Position numbers and translations under genes: made by a program. This document shows positions 11,440 to 22,499 of a stretch of DNA of 64,000 bases, one piece after another (position 1 is the stretch's first letter; each line of letters opens with the position of its first letter). The notes under the pieces were generated by a model, which was given only the letters and a program-made list of their open reading frames with translations, did not search any database and had not been told where the DNA came from. This DNA is from Cepaea nemoralis (lineage: Eukaryota > Mollusca > Gastropoda > Stylommatophora > Helicidae), in NCBI GenBank assembly GCA_014155875.1, contig JACEFZ010011398.1, positions 297,001 through 361,000 of the forward strand, given 5' to 3'.

Positions 11440-11660
11440 TGTCTACCATGCCCAACTTGCACACGGGACCTCCAGTTTGTTGCCCTTACTGGAGTGTGCG
11501 ATGTATCTGATCTGACTACCCAAGAGGTTACATAGGATCCCCAGTTTGTTGCCATTATTGGAGTGTGTCATGTATTCGATCTGACCACCCAATTTGCACC
11601 CTGGACCTCCAGTTTGTTGCCCTTATTAGAATATGCTATGTATCCGATGTACTACTCAAG
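11440..11660. repeat. three diverged copies of a 68-70-bp unit
   Basis: Copies of ccagtttgttgcccttactg followed by gagtgtgcgatgtatc... start near 11470, 11540 and 11607. No coding content is recognised between 11320 and 11885. Confidence 0.75.
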
Positions 11661-11884
11661 AGGTCACAAAGAGGTATGTGAGTGTGTGCCTTGCAGGTGT
11701 GAGAGATACCATCAGAAACAGTGGTTCTTGTACACATGCCAGCTCTATGCTGAGATTCAAACCATCAGAAACAATGGGACACATAACCTCAACCTTACCA
11801 CACTCACATATTGTGTCCACACAATGGGCAAGGGGTGTGGAGGGTGTACAGACTCACATAATAAAACCATGACCTAATACAAGT

Positions 11885-12770
11885 GTGGGTTGCTGGATGT
11901 CCCTTACATCTTTGACCATATCAGCTGACAGACCATCAGCACCCAGCCATGACCTAATATATGTGCATCCTTCAGCTGGTTGCTGGATGTCCCTCATCTC
12001 TTTGACCATATCAGCTGATAGACCATCAGCACCCAGCCATGACCTAATATATGTGCATCCTTCAGCAGGTTACTGCATATTCCTCACCTCGTTGACCATC
12101 AGCACCCAGCCATGACCTAATATATGTGCATCCTTCAGCTGGTTGCTGGATGTCCCTCATCTCTTTGACCATATCAGCTGACAGACCATCAGCACCAGCC
12201 ATGACCTAATATATGTGCATCCTTCAGCTGGTTGCTGGATGTCCCTCATCTCTTTGACCATATCAGCTGACAGACCATCAGCACCCAGCCATGACCTAAT
12301 ATATGTGCATCCTTCAGCAGGTTACTGCATATTCCTCACCTCGTTGACCATCAGCACCCAGCCATGACCTAATATATGTGCATCCTTCAGCAGGTTGCTG
12401 CATGTCGCTTACATCTTTGACCATATCAGCTGACAGACCATCAGCACCCAGCCATGACCTAATATATGTGCATCCTTCAGCAGGTTACTGCATATTCCTC
12501 ACCTCGTTGACCATCAGCACCCAGCCATGACCTAATATATGTGCATCCTTCAGCAGGTTACTGCATTTTCCTCACCTCGTTGACCATCAGCACCCAGCCA
12601 TGACCTAATATATGTGCATCCTTCAGCAGGTTGCTGCATGTCGCTTACATCTTTGACCATATCAGCTGACAGACCATCAGCACCCAGCCATGACCTAATA
12701 TATGTGCATCCTTCAGCAGGTTACTGCATTTTCCTCACCTCGTTGACCATCAGCACCCAGCCATGACAAG
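11885..12770. repeat. 90-bp / 73-bp two-form minisatellite, about 11 copies
   Basis: The long form (90 bp) contains ttgaccatatcagctgacag then accatcagcacccagccatg. The short form (73 bp) lacks the 17 bases around atatcagctgacagacc. Long and short forms are interspersed, sometimes alternating. It lies in the MEIOB intron between exons 10673-10748 and 13307-13438. Confidence 0.93.
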
Positions 12771-12814
12771 TAGAACAGATACAAACCCCTATACACAGGG
12801 TGTCCTCAGTGACT

Positions 12815-13258
12815 ACTGTGCCGTTAACACTAGACCTCCTCATACCCCTACATTTACATGTGCAGTTAACATAAAGACTACCTCATACCTCCTTACATAT
12901 ACGTGTGCAGTTAAAAATAAAGGCTACCTCATACCTCCTTACATATACATGTGCAGTTAACATTAAGTTTACAACATACCCCCTTACATATACATGTGCA
13001 GTTAACATTGAGTTTACAACATACTCCCTCACATATACATGTGCAGTTAACATTGAGACTACAACATACCCCTACATATACATGTGCAGTCAACACTGAG
13101 ACTACAACTTGCCCCCTACACAGACAAATACAGTTAACAAATAAACAAACAGTTGTACAGTTAACATTGAGACTACAAAATAACCCCTACATATACATAT
13201 GCAGTTAACACTGAGACTACAATATACCCCTGCATATACATGTACAGTTAACAAACCA
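12815..13258. repeat. 45-bp minisatellite, about 9-10 copies
   Basis: Unit cagttaacattgagtttaca plus acatacccccttacatatacatgtg (45 bp), with increasing divergence to the right. It ends about 47 bp from the donor of MEIOB exon 13307-13438. Confidence 0.93.
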
Positions 13259-13306
13259 ATCAACTGACAACTTCCCCAGCGAGCGAGGCTAACTATCAAA
13301 ACTTAC

Positions 13307-13438
13307 CCACATCTCCGACACTTATCTCCGAGGACAAAAAGTGGACAAACTCACTGCTGCCCCAGCAGGTGACGTGGACAAACCACTGGGGGGCATCACA
13401 AACTGTCAGAGCCAGCAGATGCCTTTCTGAGGCATTCC
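13307..13438 (-). CDS. MEIOB: MEIOB-like exon, core of N-terminal OB fold
   Basis: A 132-bp exon bounded by ctgttgcag and gtaagt, entering and leaving in phase 1. The frame contains SERHLLALTVCDAPQWF, VHVTCWGSSEFV and SEISVGDV. These match the MEIOB pattern SERYTFSF.IRDSP, then a Trp-Gly pair, then a GD pair before the next strand. The join to 10673-10748 gives GDV-VDI in frame. The donor is only about 50 bp from the edge of the 45-bp minisatellite at 12815-13258. The opposite strand also shows an open stretch nearby, but it does not match any family I know. Confidence 0.85.
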
Positions 13439-14518
13439 CTGCAACAGGCAACACACATGTCCAGCATTACATATTGGTCATTATCACGTCTGTTTATGGT
13501 GGTCAAGATGTGTTTGTGAGTGTTATGTGGAGAAATCAACTTAAACATATACTGACCGCTGGCAAACATGGTGGGCACAGCGTACATGGAAGGTAAAGAG
13601 ATCAATACCTGGATGTCTCAGCCATACGGCATAACCAAGACAAGGACATTCGTATGATTTGAAACTGGTGACAGTATTAGATGTGTGACACAGTGACCAG
13701 AATCCCACATAGATTATATTAGATTGAGATATCCCTCAGTAAATCTCTTTATGTATTTCTGTAATATTTTATATTGGGTCTATATATTCATCTATTATGT
13801 ATGAGAGTCGTTGTTTGGCGTATGTATATACATAAATATATCTAAATATATCTATAATACGATTTAGAATAGTTAGAAGTAGAGGTAGTGTAGGGTTTGT
13901 GTAAACGCCAAGGAATCAAGTCAGGCTGAAAATAATATTCAGTTTAGCTTGAATTTAATTTGGCCACACGAAGTCTCGACCAAACTCTTCTGTTTGTGAA
14001 GAGAAGCCTGTAACCCAGCCTTTTTTATCTCAATACCGGACAGAGGAAGGACGTGGCAAAGTCCCCTGGCTAGAATAAACACTTCTACATGTTTTAGAAA
14101 CCTTTAACCTGGCTCTTGTTTAGCCGTACCTAATTCTAAATCACCATAGAACAGCCAGTGCCACCCTTCTCACCCGATAGGTCCAATCAAACCATGTTGC
14201 AGGAGCCTACACCCTGATGTACAGTAGCCGTAGTCACGACCGGTGACTAAGCTACGCAGCACTCACACTGATACAGCCGAGTGTGGTGTTCATACTACTG
14301 CCCTGACTGTCAACACCTTTCAGCTTACCATCCAGGAGGCCAAGGACCAGCAGATAAGTGGCAGACAAACCATTTGCCACTTCACAGCATTCACAAAATC
14401 TTGTGAGCTATTGCCCATGCATACATGTTAATGATTAATACTGTCTCATATATCAGATACCAGATACCGATGGCGGAGGATTCTGTACACATGACCGCGC
14501 CTGTAGCGCCTTTGTGTT

Positions 14519-14806
14519 TATATGAATTCTTATACCTTCTGTTTGGTCTTCAGAACTCTCCTTCATTATTCTACACTTACTATTTAGGGACATCACGAAC
14601 ATAGCATCCTACATTGACAACATCGATATCCATAAAACTGATATCATCACACACATCATGTGTACATTCCTAGACAGATTTTTGTTGTCGCATTTGGATG
14701 TTTGGTCTTACGATAAAGCTGAGCAAAACTGAAATTGCATTTCAGGAAAGTCACATTTCTGGATTAGAAAATAACTTAGCTGATTTACTCAGTAGACTAT
14801 AAAAAA
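14519..14806 (+). pseudogene. Ty3-like reverse transcriptase/RNase H remnant
   Basis: Short frames give YEFLYLLFGLQNSPSLFYT (the PFGL.NAP.TF motif of RT), then after a frameshift SYIDNIDIHKTD (the Y.DD box with the second Asp changed to Asn). About 100 bp later comes HISGLENNLADLLSRL, the end of RNase H. That last motif closely resembles HISGSQNSLADLLSR in the LTR element at 46717-54617, so this may be an old relative in MEIOB intron DNA. Surrounding sequence (13600-14500 and 14810-17150) is AT-rich, with short frames I cannot assign. Confidence 0.6.
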
Positions 14807-17599
14807 AATAAAGAGAATATAAAAGTTTTATGTATATATATGTATTTTTTTTTTGGTAATAGAGTGTAACATTTCAGTAAATTGACTGTAGCTATAAATA
14901 TATTTTTGTTTTTTTTTAAAGAAAGTATAGACGTAAGATAGTCACTTGTTGTTATTATTATTGCAGAAAGACAGGTGAAAAAGTGTCACGGGATTAAAGA
15001 GATGTAATGCGAACGCGGCATGAACAATTAAGATTGCTGCATTCTTGGACAGGCCAGAGTGGTAGTATCGTTAGTATTGTGATTGATTCTTCGAAACAAT
15101 ATTTATATACACGTGTAATGACTGTGTATGGATTATAGATTTCCAGTGATAGATAGATATGTGATAATTAATTAGGCAGTTATATTTTAAATTTAGATAT
15201 GAAAATGGTTATTGTTTTTAATGTTATATTGTATTTATATATAATTATTATGTTGGTTGGTATTTATTATTTTAATTATCCAGACATTGAGTTATTTGAT
15301 GTGTATAGTTCGTAATATCATTAATATGTTTGGTGTTAAATATTGATCATCATATATGTATCATTCTCATGATGGACGAATGAAGGGAAAAGTATGAAAG
15401 TAAATTAATTAAAATAAACGTACATACATAGGAATAACACATACAGTTATGAAACAATACAAATACATATATTTATAGACATAGAAGAAACTACACATTA
15501 CAGATATAGAATATTATATAGAGAATAGTTTTCCCTATCGACATGATGTAGCGAAAAGAAGTGATGGAACTTGGAGTTCTGTGGATATATGTATTCACGT
15601 CAGGGACGATCAGTTGTCGACTACGGATTATGTGATCGTTGGGTATGCAACATGGGACGGTGTTTTTATTTAACTGACGGCACTCAGGGTTATAGAGACC
15701 ATTAGTAGTTCTAAGGTGTCAACATATATACGCGATAACAGGTCTTAGTATATGAGCTGGCGGTGTTTAAGCCTGATTTAGTTTCAAGTAGCCGGGCATG
15801 TAACGCGATAACATCTCAAGGATCATTTATAGAATGTAGAGGTGGCGGTGTTCGGGACTTGTATTTTAGTCCGGTGTTCAATATCCCACGATCTAGATTG
15901 GTTCACGTTGACAAACTGAGTTCCAAGGATGGTGAATTCGTTGTCTATCACAATATGTAGTTTACGTCGCAGACATCATTTGCTTGCATGTCAAGATAAT
16001 ATGGAAAATGGTCTAACGAACATTTTCATTTTAGAGGGGGCAAAGCTGTCATATGGCAAATGACAGTGATGCAACATTCAATTGATGAGTTAGCGCATCA
16101 AAGAAGAAGATACAGAGTGTCACAAATATTGAACATAATGACAACAGTATTGATCGCAATTCAGACGTCAGGAAAATACGTCACCTAACACCGTAACGGC
16201 TCAAGGGGCAGTTGTGAGCCAGCTAACAAATAGGATGTCCTTCACCAACACTCACAGATTACAAGCCGTTACTGATTCATAAGTCACCAGTCTCTGCATG
16301 GAATCATTACGGTCTACAACCAGCGGTTGACAGTTGCTACAATCAGCTTCACTGACACAACGATCACCTGATTGTAAATATGTTATTCTCACGATGGTGA
16401 GCACAGTTTCAGTTGCGGGCAGCCTGGCGACATTGGCTGTTGGAGCTCGATCAGGGTGAGCTCCGGTTGAAGGTAGGCAAGTGTCGTTGATTAGCATTAC
16501 CATGATTCTAGGCGGCAAGCTCTGTGCCCAACACTCTCACTGGTTTAGGGAGATGATACCTGACTGAAGAGCGGGAGTGAATGTTGCGCGAGAATGACTC
16601 AAGTCTGAATCAGCACAAATACTCATAGCCGTCATCCAAGATCAGTTGTGGTAAAATACATCGCAGCTCACTCCACTGGCGTGTGCGTTGAGTCGTTTGT
16701 GGAGTTCAGATAGTTATGCTGTCCTGTACCATCATGCTTCAGAGCCACACAGATCTCAAGGTGAACATTACTGCATTATAGTGCATGAACTCATATCAAA
16801 GAGAGAAACCAACGTCACCTCTTGACACTCTAGCTGTACACTTCCACATGATAGGAATTTATGTTAATCATGGATCTGCGTATCCCTTATGTGTCCGTGA
16901 GTACCCCGTGGGTTTCACGTAGTGTGTTGTAGCAATAAACACTATATTTTATACTTTTACAGCAAAACAAACTCAGTTTGTTATTGAACCTTAGATAGAT
17001 TAGTATCATCAGATTGTGTAAAGATTGAAAGGATTGTGTCTATACATAATTATATAACTATCATTCCGTCTATCTCCTTGTTGTGAGAATTAATTAGACG
17101 GTGGAGGCTCTTTATTCATCCAGGCACGTTAGCAGGAATCACTTGACATACTGTCTTCCTGTAAGTACAGTTGGTCGTCATAACTTTCCGTCTGGCACTG
17201 TTTAGAAGTAGTGATCCATTCTGGGACTTTGGAAATCATCCATCTAGAATTGCAAGCCCTTTGATCGCTTCTTCAGCAGTGGTTAGGCTCTCTATTCATA
17301 GAAGTCTATTTTGTATCTACTTTGGTCTATTTTCCATCCTAGTAGTTTACTGTACGCTACAAGATGGCTTAACATGATTGTCCACTCTGATTGGCATGGC
17401 GCTTGAAGATCTTCTTGTTTGCTGTTGTTCTAGTTAGGTGTTTCACCTATGTTACCCTCCCAAATAGCTCTGTGTGGACATACTCTATTTCCCTTGACCA
17501 CCAGCTGTCCTCTCCTACCCTTGACCACCAGCTATATGGGTTCCTACAGCCACAGACACATGATAGATTGATATGTTTGGTTGTTTCGGGATTTGCATA

Positions 17600-17760
17600 T
17601 TTAGCACAAACCACTACTGGCAACGCTGATCGTATCATGGTATGAACCTAAATCCCATCCATGTCAATGTGGAAGCACTAGACTCGAGTTTCGCTCTCAT
17701 TTGAGCTCGTCAGTAGTGCATATCCTTGACCGGACCTGGAAACACTGTATATGTGTAGAT
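17600..17760 (-). other. possible Penelope-like element end
   Basis: The minus strand carries gacgagctcaaatgagagcg followed by aaactcgag, resembling the region after the coding end of Penelope-like elements, where gacgag...cgaaa is frequent. No coding domain is preserved next to it, so this is a weak suggestion. The stretch 17770-18060 holds irregular gatatgaaagga repeats and an A-run at about 17915-17928. Confidence 0.25.
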
Positions 17761-18092
17761 TATACTATACAAAGACACCTGTGTGCAGGGAAACCTCTTT
17801 GTAAGCAGGTGAACTCGCCATTGCAGAGGAAATATAGTAGACAAACAAACAAGTAGATATGAAAGGACACACCAGGCAACCCAAAATAAAGTATACATGA
17901 AAGGAGACATCTGTAAAAAAAAAAAAAAAGATATGAAAGGAGACATAAGACAACATAAAAAAGAAGATATGAAAGGACACAAGGCAACATAAATAATCAG
18001 ATAGAGGCGACAAGTATGAACACATAAATCACTCTCTTGTCCTACTAAAATCTGTTGGTGAAGTCAGTTGTTCTGACAGATGAACTACTCAC

Positions 18093-18150
18093 CTTTTCTA
18101 CTGATGACTGACTTTGGCATCTCTTTACTGATGACCACGCCTATAACAGC
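18093..18150 (-). CDS. MEIOB: MEIOB-like exon, start of first OB fold
   Basis: A 58-bp exon between a ctcag acceptor (18151-18152) and a gtgagt donor (18092). It enters in phase 0 and leaves in phase 1. It reads AVIGVVISKEMPKSVISRK, which fits the first strand of the N-terminal OB fold of MEIOB. The joins to the exons at 21124-21219 and 13307-13438 both preserve frame. The 47-bp minisatellite starts about 135 bp upstream of its acceptor. The exon is short and was recognised from splice sites plus protein similarity together, so neither alone would be convincing. Confidence 0.75.
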
Positions 18151-18284
18151 CTGAGATAACAACAATGGTGACAAATAAATTTCATAAGCCAATATGAATA
18201 TTTCCACAAGTTTATAATTTCCTGAATGTCACCTTATTATCTTTATTATTCATGTCTCAGGGATCTTTTTGTTGTGTCCAAAGA

Positions 18285-19478
18285 CAGAGGTGTCCATGTA
18301 ACTTGTTTACTGTCTATCTATGGTAGGCTGGGAGAGGTGTCCATGTAACTTGGTAACTTCCTATCTATGGTGGGCTGACAGAGGTGTCCATGTAACTTGG
18401 TAGCTTCCTATCTATAGTGGGCTAGCAGAGGTGTCCATGTAACTGTTGAACTTCCTATCTATGGTGGGCTGGGAGAGGTGTCCATGTAACTGTTGAACTT
18501 CCTATCTATGGTGGGCTGGGAGAGGTGTCCATGTAACTGTTGAACTTCCTATCTATTGTGGGCTGACAGAGGTGTCCATGTAACTGTTGAACTTCCTATC
18601 TATGGTGGGCTGACAGAGGTGTCCATGTAACATGTTGACTATCTATAGTGGGCTGACAGAGGTGTTCATGTAACTGTTGAACTTCCTATCTATGGTGGGC
18701 TGGGAGAGGTGTCCATGTAACATGTTGACTATCTATGGTGGGCTGACAGAGGTGTCCATGTAACTGTTGAACTTCCTATCTATGGTGGGCTGACAGAGGT
18801 GTCCATGTAACATGTTGACTATCTATAGTGGGCTGACAGAGGTGTCCATGTAACTGTTGAACTTCCTATCTATGGTGGGCTGGGAGAGGTGTCCATGTAA
18901 CTGTTGAACTTCCTATCTATGGTGGGCTGACAGAGGTGTCCATGTAACTGTTGACCTTCCTATCTATGGTGGGCTGACAGAGGTGTCCATGTAACTGTTG
19001 AACTTCCTATCTATGGTGGGCTGACAGAGGTGTCCATTTAACATGTTGACTATCTATAGTGGGCTGACAAAAGTGTCCATGTAACTTGTTAACTTCTTAT
19101 GTATAGTGGGATGACAGAGGTGTCCATGTAACTGTTGAACTTCCTATCTATAGTGGGCTGGCAGAGGTGTCCATGTAACTTGTTAACTTCCTATCTATAG
19201 TGGGCTGATAGAGGTGTCCATGTAACTTGTTAACTTCCTATCTATAGTGGGCTGACAGAGGTGTCCATGTAACTTGATAACTTCCTATCTATAGTGGGCT
19301 GACAGAGGTGTCCATGTAACTTGTTAACTTCCTATCTATAGTGGACTGACAGAGGTGTCCATGTAACTTGTTAACTTCCTATCTATAGTGGGCTGACAGA
19401 GGTGTCCATGTAACTTGTTAACTTCCTATCTATAGTGGGCTGGCAGAGGTGTCCATGTAACTTGTTAACTTCCTATCG
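18285..19478. repeat. 47-bp minisatellite, about 25 copies
   Basis: Unit aggtgtccatgtaactgttg plus aacttcctatctatggtgggctgacag. Some units are shorter (tgttgactatctat). A second block of the same family is at 23425-23760, on the other side of MEIOB exon 21124-21219. Confidence 0.95.
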
Positions 19479-19624
19479 AGCTCAGAATGTCTCCTCCCAA
19501 GCTCATTATCTCAGGCCATTTCTTCCCTCTTGCTGTTTGCTGTTCCCTTTATTCCTACTGCCATCTCTATTTCTTTCTTCCCTTCTTTCTCCATCCTCCC
19601 TTCATTTCCCCTTTTTTTCTGTAC

Positions 19625-19626
<2 letters not shown>

Positions 19627-19720
<94 letters not shown>
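19627..19720. repeat. (TA)n microsatellite, about 94 bp
   Basis: An uninterrupted run of TA dinucleotides directly before the probable Helitron. A pyrimidine-rich tract (19500-19620) precedes it. Confidence 0.98.
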
Positions 19721-19722
<2 letters not shown>

Positions 19723-20055
19723 AGAATGTTTGTTTGTTTGTTTGTTTGTTTGTTTGTCCTTTATGCGTTCCCGAACGGTCCATCCGATTGAGATGAAATT
19801 TTGTACAGATGTTGTTCTCACTCCCGCGGATCCAACTGACATAGTTAGTTAGTTTAAAATCAACAATTTTTCCTCAAGCACGAAATAAAAAGGCATTACG
19901 AGCTTCAGAAACAGACGAGCAATGAGAATGGGAGCAGGGGCCGAACGCATACTCTGTGCGCTTAGAGAAATGTATTTCAATGTATAATGACTACTTATAT
20001 GAATTCAATGAGATGCTCCTCACCAGGGACTGGGCGAAGCCGGGCGGGTCGTCTA
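19721..20055 (+). mobile_element. probable non-autonomous Helitron
   Basis: The left part has (TTTG)n, then cgttcccgaacggtccatcc, then gattgagatgaaattttgta, a run of motifs typical of the 5' part of many animal Helitrons. The right end is gggcgaagccgggcgggtcg followed by tctagt, consistent with a GC-rich 3' end and CTAG terminus before a T target base. No Rep/helicase is encoded. The exact 5' base (expected TC) is obscured by the TA run. Confidence 0.55.
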
Positions 20056-20259
20056 GTTTGTCCATATTCATCTCTTTTCATCCTACCTTGTTTCTCCTTT
20101 CTCTCAACCCTCCCTCCTCTCCTCTATCTCTTCCTTCTCTCTTCCTTAGAGCATCATCATCAAGTGCCTTGTCTTACATGGGCAATTATGCATCTCAATG
20201 TCTTACAATCTCCAGAAATCATGTATTAATTTTTATGCTGACACCTTTTTATGCCATGA

Positions 20260-20650
20260 CAAAAGGTTGTCAAGAATCTTCTCTGTTATCCTCTTTTTCT
20301 TTTTCCACAAATGTTTCCAGCTTTCAAGACATGCTTCAACTTGTCTCTTCTGAAGATTTGTCAAAAAATTATGACTGCCTCTTTCTGATGTTTGTGATAA
20401 GATGTCTTTGTGTCAGTCTCTTTCAAAACATTTAGATTGCACATGTTGGCTGTCCATGGAATGTTCAGCATTCTTCTGTACAACCACATCTCTGATGTCT
20501 CAAGTGATTCTTTGCTGGTTAACTACCTGTCCATGGAATGTTCAGCATTCTTCTGTACAACCACATCTCTGATGTCTCAAGTGATTCTTTGCTGGTTAAC
20601 TACCTGTCCAGGATTCACAGTCGTATGTTACAGCTGGCTCTTCCCTCACA
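20260..20650 (-). pseudogene. non-LTR RT tail remnant with a 77-bp duplication
   Basis: The minus strand gives SEMWLYRRMLNIPWT twice, because a 77-bp stretch is tandemly duplicated (copies begin at 20451 and 20528). The motif (E.W.YRR.L.I.WT) belongs to the C-terminal part of APE-type non-LTR reverse transcriptases. Adjacent frames are broken by stops. Related remnants are at 28816-29108 and 44950-45490. Nothing is seen in 20650-21120. Confidence 0.65.
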
Positions 20651-21123
20651 TACACAACATATATACAGTAGATTTAAAGATATGTGTCTGCAGGCTCTGT
20701 GTACCTATATATGTCGAGTAACTGATGTCCTTCAACGCCATTAACAATGCATAACTCACCAGCAACATATAGCATAATGCTCTTTACTAAATATATTTTG
20801 AACAGTTTTTCAGCAGAAAATATCAGGATTTTTCAATAACAATTCAAACATTAAGAATAACAATCTGCCTGTTCCTGCAAGGATGTTTAAATGTGCAAAG
20901 AAGCAACAATTCAGAACAACAAAAATAAGTAATCAATCTTTGTCTGCAGTGTTCTGGAAGTGATCGACAAATTGTATTACGTACACATATACAGAGAAAT
21001 GTATACATATGCCTGCGCCTTTTGAAATGTTCGACATATGCGCCTACAAAATAGACATTTAATATTGTTAAACTCACAGAGATAGTCACAACACGAACAT
21101 TTCAATTTGGCGTTTTAACTTAC

Positions 21124-21219
21124 AACTGTGTGCAAATTGCTCGTTATGTCGCTAATTTTGCAATATCCCGGTTGTGCATGGGCTGGAAACGATGAATCTG
21201 ACCATGGTTTATGCTGTAG
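21124..21219 (-). CDS. MEIOB: MEIOB-like exon (most 5' exon seen; 5' end uncertain)
   Basis: This is the furthest upstream exon I can place of a minus-strand MEIOB-type gene (meiosis-specific OB-domain protein, which with SPATA22 and RPA acts on single-stranded DNA in meiotic recombination; family knowledge). The frame ends YCKISDITSNLHTV directly before a gtaagt donor at 21123, in phase 0, and the next exon continues AVIGVV. That matches the LSDL...N..NLKVIGIV region near the start of vertebrate MEIOB as I remember it. The 5' boundary is inferred from a ttttcttcag acceptor at 21220-21221. No ATG lies in this frame before an upstream stop, so a first exon must lie above 21219. An ATG at 21360-21362 opening MAWLSRFDDFSG is a possible but unproven first exon. 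Confidence 0.6.
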
Positions 21220-22014
21220 CTGAAGAAAACGACGACTGTCTGGGGATGACTTGCTCCAGGTCCCCGCGGAACATTCTTTGATGGTGGGACTTTCACTCTA
21301 CCAGACACGCCAGGCCCCGTGTTTATGCCACTGAAATCATCAAATCTGCTCAACCAAGCCATGAAAGATGATAGTATATTACTTTAAAACGAATTTTACC
21401 AAGGCAAATGTGGATTAGAGTTGGTTTAGAGACACCTCCAAATGTAAAAAGACGACGTTTATAATGTCGCCTGCTAGGAAATCTTCAACTCCGCTACACG
21501 TTTCTAAACTTTCTAGAAAACGAGTTCCATTTCCGCAGACTGTATCTTCTGCTCTGTCTGTGCTTTGGTTCTTTCTGTATTACAGATGTTTATTTCTGTC
21601 TTATTATTACATTCCCCATCTGTTACCGGGGTGGAAGGGGTGGGACAACAATAGCAATACCGTAACATGCCATACATGTCGTAAGAGGTAACAGGAAGGC
21701 TCTATCTGTATGTTAAAGGGAATATCAGGAGAAGCAAGGAATAATATCACTACAATCTACCACGCATGTCGATAGACTTAGGACGCGACTAAGGAGGATT
21801 CCACCCTTGTGTTGTCGTTACCCTTAAATGAAGCAAATAATAGCATCATACTTTAACTTATCATACAGGTCGTAAGAGGCATTGAAGTAGGTTGGGCGTG
21901 GGACTGTATTCCCCATTCGGTAGAAGATGTTTAACTGCAAAATTCAGCTAATCGTTAACTGTCACTGTCAAAAACTGTCATTTACTGCCAATATAGTACC
22001 TTGCGGTGTATGGC

Positions 22015-22200
22015 AGCAAGCTCAGTCTTTGAGCCTGAGGAATAAAGGCCGCCTGGCTAGTGCAGTCGCCGCGAACTGTGCAGGTTAGGATTTTCTTTTT
22101 GCCCCCGACAGAAAAAAATCCGACACCTTACCGAGGGATCGAACCCGGGCCTCCCGAATGAGAGTCCGGCGTTCTAGCCTCTCGGCCAGCCGCTCCTCTA
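22015..22200 (-). mobile_element. tRNA-derived SINE
   Basis: On the minus strand from about 22197 a tRNA-like head is visible: a box A-like segment ggctggccgagaggctagaa, then cgccggactctcattcggga, then a perfect box B ggttcgatccc. The following body has a T-rich/C-rich segment. It sits between MEIOB exon 21124-21219 and the 53-bp repeats. The region 21630-21950 contains diverged blocks with gtcgtaagaggyr that look like another dispersed repeat, not resolved. Confidence 0.6.
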
Positions 22201-22254
22201 TCGCTCCTAATCGTTAACAAGCCCAAAATTACAGAAAGGAATTGAACCAAGCCA

Positions 22255-22455
22255 ACCAAGAGGCCATGCACGATGAGGAGAAAGCCTCTAGGGAAAGGAG
22301 ACCCTTCTAGTAGAGATATGGCGCGATGCGGAGAAAGCCTCTAGGAAAGGAAACCCTTCTAGTAGATATATGGCGCGATGCGGAGAAAGCCTCTAGGGAA
22401 AGGAGACCCTTCTAGTAGAGATATGGCGCGATGCGGAGAAAGCCTCCAGAGAAAG
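22255..22455. repeat. 53-bp tandem repeat, about 3.7 copies
   Basis: Unit gcgatgcggagaaagcctct plus agggaaaggagacccttctagtagagatatggc. It directly precedes the RT remnant. Confidence 0.9.
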
Positions 22456-22499
22456 ATACCATAAAGTATGGATAACGCCGACAACTCTTGAAACGATAG

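Noticed and set aside
13441..13597. Plus-strand exon-like stretch with cag at the left and gtaaag at the right
   Set aside because: It is open in one frame but matches no known family, and lies directly upstream of a well-supported minus-strand MEIOB exon.
17710..18025. Minus-strand Phe/Cys-rich frames looking like membrane segments
   Set aside because: They arise from repeated gatatgaaagga DNA and an A-run; three overlapping frames look alike.
19435..19852. Tyr-Ile repeat frames
   Set aside because: Translation of the (TA)n microsatellite.
21144..21362. Minus-strand 72-codon frame starting MAWLSRFDDFSG as a complete gene
   Set aside because: Its 3' part overlaps MEIOB exon 21124-21219 in a different frame. 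Only its first codons remain as a possible upstream MEIOB exon.
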